Source of the DNA: Girardinichthys multiradiatus
Taxonomy: Eukaryota > Chordata > Actinopteri > Cyprinodontiformes > Goodeidae
Assembly: GCF_021462225.1 (NCBI RefSeq)
Contig: NC_061812.1
Location: 51,763,848-51,827,847 of the forward strand
Direction: 5' to 3'
DNA length: 64,000 nucleotides
Position 1 is the stretch's first letter. Each line of letters begins with the position of its first letter. The position numbers were made by a program, and so were the translations under genes. Shown in pieces: positions 57,477 to 64,000 of this stretch. The notes beneath the pieces were generated by a model, which saw only the letters and a program-made list of their open reading frames with translations, was not told where the DNA came from and made no database searches.

Positions 57477-59086
57477 CAGGTCCTTCTCAAAATATTAGCA
57501 TATTGTGATAAAGTTCATTATTTTCCATAAGGTCATGATGAAAATTTAACATTCATATATTTTAGATTCATTGCACACTAACTGAAATATTTCAGGTATT
57601 TTATTGTCTTAATACAGATGATTTTGGCATACAGCTCATGAAAACCCAAAATTCCTATCTCACAAAATTAGCATATCATTAAAAGGGTCTCTAAACGAGC
57701 TATGAACCTAATCATCTGAATCAACGAGTTAACTCTAAACACCTGCAAAAGATTCCTGAGGCCTTTAAAACTCCCAGCCTGGTTCATCACTCAAAACCCC
57801 AATCATGGGTAAGACTGCCGACCTGACTGCTGTCCAGAAGGCCACTATTGACACCCTCAAGCAAGAGGGTAAGACACAGAAAGAAATTTCTGAACGAATA
57901 GGCTGTTCCCAGAGTGCTGTATCAAGGCACCTCAGTGGGAAGTCTGTGGGAAGGAAAAAGTGTGGCAGAAAACGCTGCACAACGAGAAGAGGTGACCGGA
58001 CCCTGAGGAAGATTGTGGAGAAGGGCCGATTCCAGACCTTGGGGGACCTGCGGAAGCAGTGGACTGAGTCTGGAGTAGAAACATCCAGAGCCACCGTGCA
58101 CAGGCGTGTGCAGAAAATGGGCTACAGGTGCCGCATTCCCCAGGTCAAGCCACTTTTGAACCAGAAACAGCGGCAGAAGCGCCTGACCTGGGCTACAGAG
58201 AAGCAGCACTGGACTGTTGCTCAGTGGTCCAAAGTACTTTTTTCGGATGAAAGCAAATTCTGCATGTCATTCGGAAATCAAGGTGCCAGAGTCTGGAGGA
58301 AGACTGGGGAGAAGGAAATGCCGAAATGCCAGAAGTCCAGTGTCAAGTACCCACAATCAGTGATGGTCTGGGGTGCCGTGTCAGCTGCTGGTGTTGGTCC
58401 ACTGTGTTTTATCAAGGGCAGGGTCAATGCAGCTAGCTATCAGGAGATTTTGGAGCACTTCATGCTTCCATCTGCTGAAAAGCTTTATGGAGATGAAGAT
58501 TTCATTTTTCACCATGACCTGGCACCAGCTCACAGTGCCAAAACCACTGGTAAATGGTTTACTGACCATGGTATCACTGTGCTCAATTGGCCTGCCAACT
58601 CTCCTGACCTGAACCCCATAGAGAATCTGTGGGATATTGTGAAGAGAACGTTGAGACACTCAAGACCCAACACTCTGGATGAGCTAAAGACCGCTATCGA
58701 AGCATCCTGGGCCTCCATAAGACCTCAGCAGTGCCACAGGCTGATTGCCTCCATGCCACGCCGCATTGAAGCAGTCATTACTGCCAAAGGATTCCCGACC
58801 AAGTATTGAGTGCATAACTGTACATGATTATTTGAAGGTTGACGTTTTTTGTATTAAAAACACTTTTCTTTTATTGGTCGGATGAAATATGCTAATTTTG
58901 TGAGATAGGAATTTTGGGTTTTCATGAGCTGTATGCCAAAATCATCCATATTAAGACAATAAAAGACCTGAAATATTTCAGTTAGTGTGCAAGGAATCTA
59001 AAATATATGAATGTTAAATTTTCATCATGACATTATGGAAAATAATGAACTTTATCACAATATGCTAATATTTTGAGAAGGACCTG
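57477..59086 (+). mobile_element. Tc1-like transposon, copy B, structurally complete
   Basis: 1610 bp with TA at 57475-57476 and 59087-59088. Terminal repeats of about 200 bp (57477-57676 and 58887-59086) are both full, each with outer and inner direct repeats in IR/DR arrangement. It encodes an intact transposase. Inserted in a CA-repeat context (ACACACATA before, TACATACACA after). Confidence 0.97.
57805..58809 (+). CDS. Tc1-like DD34E transposase, copy B, intact
   Basis: 334 residues with the same domains as copy A: paired helix-turn-helix (about 5-110), basic GRKRC patch, and catalytic Asp148 (SDESKF), Asp238 (FHHDLAPAH) and Glu273 (NPIENLWD). Differences from copy A are at residues 19, 104, 147, 236, 252, 285, 296, 321, 326 and 333, about 97 percent identity. 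Residue 147 is Ser, as is common in Tc1 enzymes, while His at 236 is less usual. With complete terminal repeats this is the best candidate in the window for an active or recently active element. Confidence 0.96.
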   Translation: MGKTADLTAVQKATIDTLKQEGKTQKEISERIGCSQSAVSRHLSGKSVGRKKCGRKRCTTRRGDRTLRKIVEKGRFQTLGDLRKQWTESGVETSRATVHRRVQKMGYRCRIPQVKPLLNQKQRQKRLTWATEKQHWTVAQWSKVLFSDESKFCMSFGNQGARVWRKTGEKEMPKCQKSSVKYPQSVMVWGAVSAAGVGPLCFIKGRVNAASYQEILEHFMLPSAEKLYGDEDFIFHHDLAPAHSAKTTGKWFTDHGITVLNWPANSPDLNPIENLWDIVKRTLRHSRPNTLDELKTAIEASWASIRPQQCHRLIASMPRRIEAVITAKGFPTKY

Positions 59087-59099
59087 TACATACACAGCC

Positions 59100-60190
59100 G
59101 TCCTACTTGACTGACTGATGATTTTAGCTGTGCTAATTAAAGAAGCATCAGCGGTGAGTGAATATAACATGCATCAATCCCTCTCCCAATTGTTTTGACC
59201 CCTCCATTCAACACTGCAGTTGTTTGTTTCGTTTTATTTTTTCTCATCTATTGGAATTTTTTGTTTTATTTCATCATTCATCCCCCATCCTATTCTCCTT
59301 TATCTTTATATTCTTCTTTCTTCAGGCTCCCCTCCTATTTTTGTGCTCATATCCGCTTCTCCTGTTTTTTTTTTTCCATCTACCCCCATTTCCTAATTTA
59401 TCACTGCCTCTGTTCTTACACATCACCTCCTCCCCTCTGATTCCATCCTCTTGCTTCTTATGTTCAGTATTCCCTGGAGAAGAAACAATGTTCTCAGCAA
59501 GGCTGATTTAGATAGAGCTTCAGTAGCTTCATGTGCACGTCTATGCGCACATGGAGACATTTTGAAACGCAATTTATCTAGCACACACGCACTGCAGGTG
59601 CTGCATCAAGATAAATGAGCTGTCATTAGCCAATCAGGTCAGCCGGTGGGAGGGCGATGGAATACCAAGGAGCAAGATCAGCCAGTGGAGGTCAATCCAT
59701 TGACAGGGAGGATGTTTTTGTATTTCTGTGAGTCTGTTTCTATGTTACCTTGTGCTGATGCACACTGTGATATTGAGAGGGAGGATTCCCTGATTAGATC
59801 TGAGCTCCAACAAAGTTTTCTTCTCCTCCTCCTCACAGCCCAAGCTTCCCCCTCTCTTCCTTCCGCCATTGCTGCTTCTTCTCTTTTTTTCCCCACCAGC
59901 ACTCCTATGGGAAGTGCAGGAGTGCTGCAGATTGTTGCTGCTGCGATTTGATGGCCTAATTGGTGTCTCCGGCCTGTTGTTTTTATCTCCTCATCAGCAG
60001 CTCATCAAAGTTAAAAGAGATGTTTAGCATTTGCCTTTGACTTTCTGCAGGATAGAACAGTAGACTTCATCATTTGTGTTCTCTTTGCATCATCTCAGGA
60101 GAAAAGGCTAAATAAAGTAGTACAGAACAAAGTTAAACTGGCACAGGTTTGTATAACAGCTCTGTTATCAAAGGCTATACACATATTTGT
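59100..60190. other. Low-repeat region; candidate conserved non-coding DNA 59500-60060
   Basis: 59200-59480 is pyrimidine-rich and non-coding. 59500-60060 is balanced in composition and dense in factor-like motifs: CATTAGCCAATCAGG (59625), CCTAATTGGTGTC (59955), TTTATCTCCTCATCAG (59980) and CATCAAAG (60003), which resemble homeodomain, CCAAT, GATA and TCF/LEF sites. The open frame 59646-59951 spans low-complexity sequence and is doubtful. Confidence 0.35.
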
Positions 60191-60197
60191 GTATTGT

Positions 60198-60198
<1 letters not shown>

Positions 60199-60295
<97 letters not shown>

Positions 60296-60296
60296 G
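60199..60296 (+). repeat. (ACAG)n microsatellite
   Basis: About 24 uninterrupted units directly joined to the GATA array. Confidence 0.98.
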
Positions 60297-60571
<275 letters not shown>

Positions 60572-60639
60572 CCACCCACACATGCACTAACATAAAAGAA
60601 CATTTGTTCACAAATCATGGTTTAGGTCACAGGGACTTA

Positions 60640-61547
60640 TTTTTTAACACACGGAAAATACATGTCTCCTCTATGGAGAAATTAGTCACATGCATTTCTA
60701 AGGAGTGATTTTGACCCATTCTTTCACACAAGATGTCTTCATATCTTTAAGGTTCTAGCGGACATATGTATTCTGATCTTCAGTTATTTCCATCGCTTTT
60801 CAATTGGATGAAAGTCAGGTGTTTGACTGGGCAGTTTCACTTTCTTCCTCTAAAACTGATTAAGACTTTCCTTTGCTGTGTCTCTCTATTGTCTTGCTTG
60901 GAAATCTGCATTCATTTCAGCCCCAGAAGCTTGGCATTGATGTTCTAGTACATTCCTCCATTCATCTTTCCTGCAGTTACATGAAGCCTTCCAGTACCAT
61001 ATGCTGCAAGACAGTTTGTAATGTTCCCACCTGCAAAATTCCTTGTTGGTATGTTTTTTTCAGGGTGATCTGCAGAACCACTCTTCTTCCAAACATGGTG
61101 TGCAATGAAATAGTTCTGTTTTAGACTCATCTGACCATACTATATTCTCCTAGTACTTCAGTGGCTTGTCTTCTGCAGCACACCTTGTACAAACTTCAAC
61201 GAGTCTTGCACCGGGAGTGTTTCTAGAGGCAATTGCAATTGAGTGTGTCATTGTAACATCTGCCTTTTTACTAGTGCTCCTTGGTTCTCGGCCTACTTAG
61301 TCATGAGGGGCAAAGGGTTTATGGTGAAATGATATGCTCTCTATTACTGGATTATGGATTATTGCTTATACCAGTCGTATTGTTCAATCTACTTTATTTC
61401 ACCAAATTTAATTCATAGACTTGGTTCTTTTGACATCTTTGTATATCTGTATTACTTGGGTTATTATGCTTTTCATTCTAATAGAAATATTAGAAATATA
61501 TTTTCTGAGAATAACATTAATGTTTCCAGTACCTATTTTACCCGCTG
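60640..61547 (-). pseudogene. Antisense Tc1-like transposon relic
   Basis: On the minus strand the frame 60945-61130 reads HHVWKKSGSADHPE and AAYGTGRLHVTAGKMNGGMY, the central part of a Tc1-like transposase. The plus-strand text 60700-61300 follows the antisense pattern of such genes. The sequence up to CCCGCTG at 61547 resembles the terminal repeat of a fish Tc1 family, followed by TA. Stops and substitutions make it inactive; the other end is not clear. Confidence 0.6.
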
Positions 61548-61585
61548 TACACGCGGGTAAAATAGGTACTGGAAACATTAATGTT
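61513..61585. repeat. Perfect 33-bp inverted repeat with 7-bp loop
   Basis: Arms 61513-61545 and 61553-61585 are exact reverse complements around TGTACAC. The left arm is the tip of the antisense Tc1-like relic; the right arm looks like the tip of a second copy facing away across the TA site. Confidence 0.95.
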
Positions 61586-61832
61586 TTCTCCTCTGTACCT
61601 CAATCACTTTGTGAACATTGTCATTTTGGGCATCATCATTTGTGTCCGATGTGATCCTGAGTTGCCGTGAGACTCCAACTGACTGAATATTTCATTAGCA
61701 TATAAAATGCTAGTTTGTTACACTTGGAATATATTAGCTGACAATTAATGCACTCTAAACAGTCCTTTGCAATATGAATATTGCACACACTGATATTATG
61801 ATGACGATATGTTTACAATAAACTGTGCAGCC

Positions 61833-61835
<3 letters not shown>

Positions 61836-61892
<57 letters not shown>
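61836..61892 (+). repeat. (TG)n microsatellite
   Basis: About 28 uninterrupted TG units. Confidence 0.97.
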
Positions 61893-61893
<1 letters not shown>

Positions 61894-64000
61894 TTTTCTT
61901 TGATCACTAATCCTTCCTATGGCCTGACTTTCTGTCCCTTAGACATTTTTTCCCTCAGCCTATCTCTGTCTTCCCCTCTCATCTCCACCCCAGCACTTGC
62001 TTCATGAGCCCTGCTGCCATGTCTTCATAGAGAGAAGCTTACAGCCAGATATCTAGGGCAGGGTGCCCTCTCTCTCAGTCTTTCTGATTCGGTCTATTTC
62101 TCATTTTTTCACAGGCCCCTATTTTACTGTTGTTGAATTTTTTTTAGCATTTCGAATTTCAGGCTTTTCAAATACAAACAACACTTAGATTTCATGGATT
62201 TTTGTTCAAAGAATTTAATCCTGTGAGCTAGAACCTTTCCACCACCACCTAAATACAACATAGCAATTGGTTTTAAAGGCACATGCATGATTTTTCAAAT
62301 GTTTCCTGGCTTATAAGATTTAATGCTTTAAATTACACTACATTTACCTTATAAGTATCATTCTGTATTGAAGAGAAAATCAGTGATTAGGACTGGCACA
62401 TTTGAAAAATTATGAATTAATGTATTAGTTCCTGTTACAAGGAGCTCTGTTTTGTCAAAGATGCCAGTTACATTGAAAGGACAACGACTCTTACAAGGAT
62501 CACAAGATCATCAGCAGAAAACAACCTTTCTCATGTTCTAGGCTGAGCTTAAGTGAGTAGCAAGTTATTTTAGACCCAATCATTGTCCTATACAAGCTGC
62601 TATGATTGGGTTTTAGGTGTGTGGGCAGTTAACATTTGTAGTCACTGAAGAGGTTAGCAAACATGCTGCTGTACCATAAATTACATCAGAAAATGAAATT
62701 AAAGCACTGTTGAAAAAAAAAGCAATGAGCAAAACTGTAAGTGTTGGATTTCACCAGCTCTACTACTTTGATCCAACTAGTTGCGCATAGCAAGTTTAGA
62801 TGGTAGTAAGAGGTGGAAATAGATTTATGAATAATTCTATCGATTAGCAGATGTATCTAAAATGTTCCCCTCTCCAAACAGTTACTTCCAAGATGGTTGG
62901 ATTTTAATCTCACTGTAAAAACTGAACATACAGCAACCTTGTGCTAATGACTACTTCAAGTTTGCAGAAAGAAATGTTCGTCAGAAGCTGACAAATTTAA
63001 TTTATAGTGTTCCATCATCCAAACATTTTTGTTTTAAAGTAGTGCTCAAAGTGGCTGTTACACATATTACAACAAACTACAGTTTATTTTAGCAAGTCTA
63101 CCCCTACCACTCCTTTCTCTTACTGTTAGTAGATAGCAAATCGTGTCGGCCTGACGTTTTCTTTCTCATAATTAAGACACTTAGGATTATTATGCCCTGG
63201 AAAACTGGGATTCTACTCCAGTGTTCTTCCAAAATGAGTATCCCATTCGGAAGTCTTTTACTTCTCTCTTTAGCTCATTTTAGAAGACAGCTTTCTTATG
63301 AAACTGTAAACCTTCTATTACAAAAATAATTAGATGATTACAATTAACTTTTATTGTAGAAATAAAAAACAAAAGTTCCCTTTAAATTTTTTTTAAGTAT
63401 GAGGCTACTTTGGATAACTATGAAACAACTTACCTTATCATGTGACTTCCCTGAAAACCGTTAAAAAAAAATTATGTCTATCAGGCAAAAGGACACTGCA
63501 ACTTTTCACAGTTTTATTCGTACATGTAATGGTGACAATGAAAAGGATATTTTGATTCCAATTGCATTATAGTCTGATCTCATGGTATGACAGTAATGAG
63601 CTGTAATAACTGGACATCTTCATCTATATTCTCTTTACACAAAGTAATTTGCCTAAACCAGGACCAGGTTGAGAGTGACTGTGACTCGCTTTTCTTCTTT
63701 GATGCAGAAGTGAAACATCGAATTTTATAAGAGAGTTTCTGGGCTATTTTCTGACTTGTGGCTTTATTTATATTAACAGCAGAGGAAACATCACACTAAG
63801 AGAGATAAATCTCTGTCAAAAGGGGTTTACTATCATTTTAAAACTCAAAATGACTATAGAAATGAAGTTTAAAGTATCTTATTAGCATGTTGCATGGTTA
63901 GCATTAGTAACTATAAACATCAGTTTTTTTGTGTATTCCCAAGAGAATGTAGACCCCTATCTTAACTCAGAAATTTCAAAAAAGGATGCCAATATTTCTA
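61893..64000. other. AT-rich non-coding, no gene seen
   Basis: No open frame of note, no recognised repeat family and no RNA gene. Confidence 0.5.

Overview
This is 64 kb of vertebrate nuclear DNA, most likely from a teleost fish. The evidence is the mix of mobile elements: Tc1-like transposons with IR/DR ends, hAT and Harbinger relics, a chromodomain Ty3/gypsy element, a gamma/epsilon-type endogenous retrovirus (ERV), APE-type LINE fragments, a tRNA-derived SINE, and long GATA/GACA, TG and AC microsatellites. I see no complete host protein-coding gene, no RNA gene and no prokaryotic feature.

Layout. 1-14551 is a nest of retroviral sequence. A sense-strand provirus (526-14275, LTRs of about 450 bp, tRNA-Pro-type primer site) sits inside the LTR of an older antisense relative, whose two parts flank it at 1-525 and 14276-14551. 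The provirus is dead: gag is frameshifted, the RT core is missing, pol has a stop codon, and unrelated insertions lie between gag and protease (4299-5985) and inside env (about 11431-13391). 15289-21258 is a chromodomain gypsy element with a perfect 5-bp target duplication (ATTTT). Its gag, protease and N-terminal RT are absent. In their place is about 465 bp that reads as the N-terminal and BH3 portion of an MCL1-type anti-apoptotic gene, in frame with the RT remnant. A further 1.9-kb insertion interrupts its integrase.

21259-32735 holds decayed repeats: a SINE, an APE-type LINE, a Harbinger-associated Myb/SANT relic, and a second LINE. 32736-36104 is a 3.37-kb hAT element with BED finger and dimerisation domain, flanked by a perfect 8-bp duplication (GCTGAGAC). 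36105-53576 is mostly low-copy DNA with Tc1 and hAT relics and some candidate regulatory stretches. 53579-55162 and 57477-59086 are two nearly identical Tc1-like transposons, each with an intact 334-residue DD34E transposase; they are the only intact genes in the window. 59100-64000 holds candidate conserved non-coding DNA, a 370-bp GACA/GATA array, an antisense Tc1 relic ending in a perfect 33-bp palindrome, a TG array and otherwise unannotated AT-rich sequence.

The item most worth following up is the MCL1-gypsy chimera at 15739-16671. It looks like capture of a host apoptosis gene by a chromovirus-type retrotransposon, with an uninterrupted reading frame across the junction. All family assignments come from reading the sequence; no database search was run.
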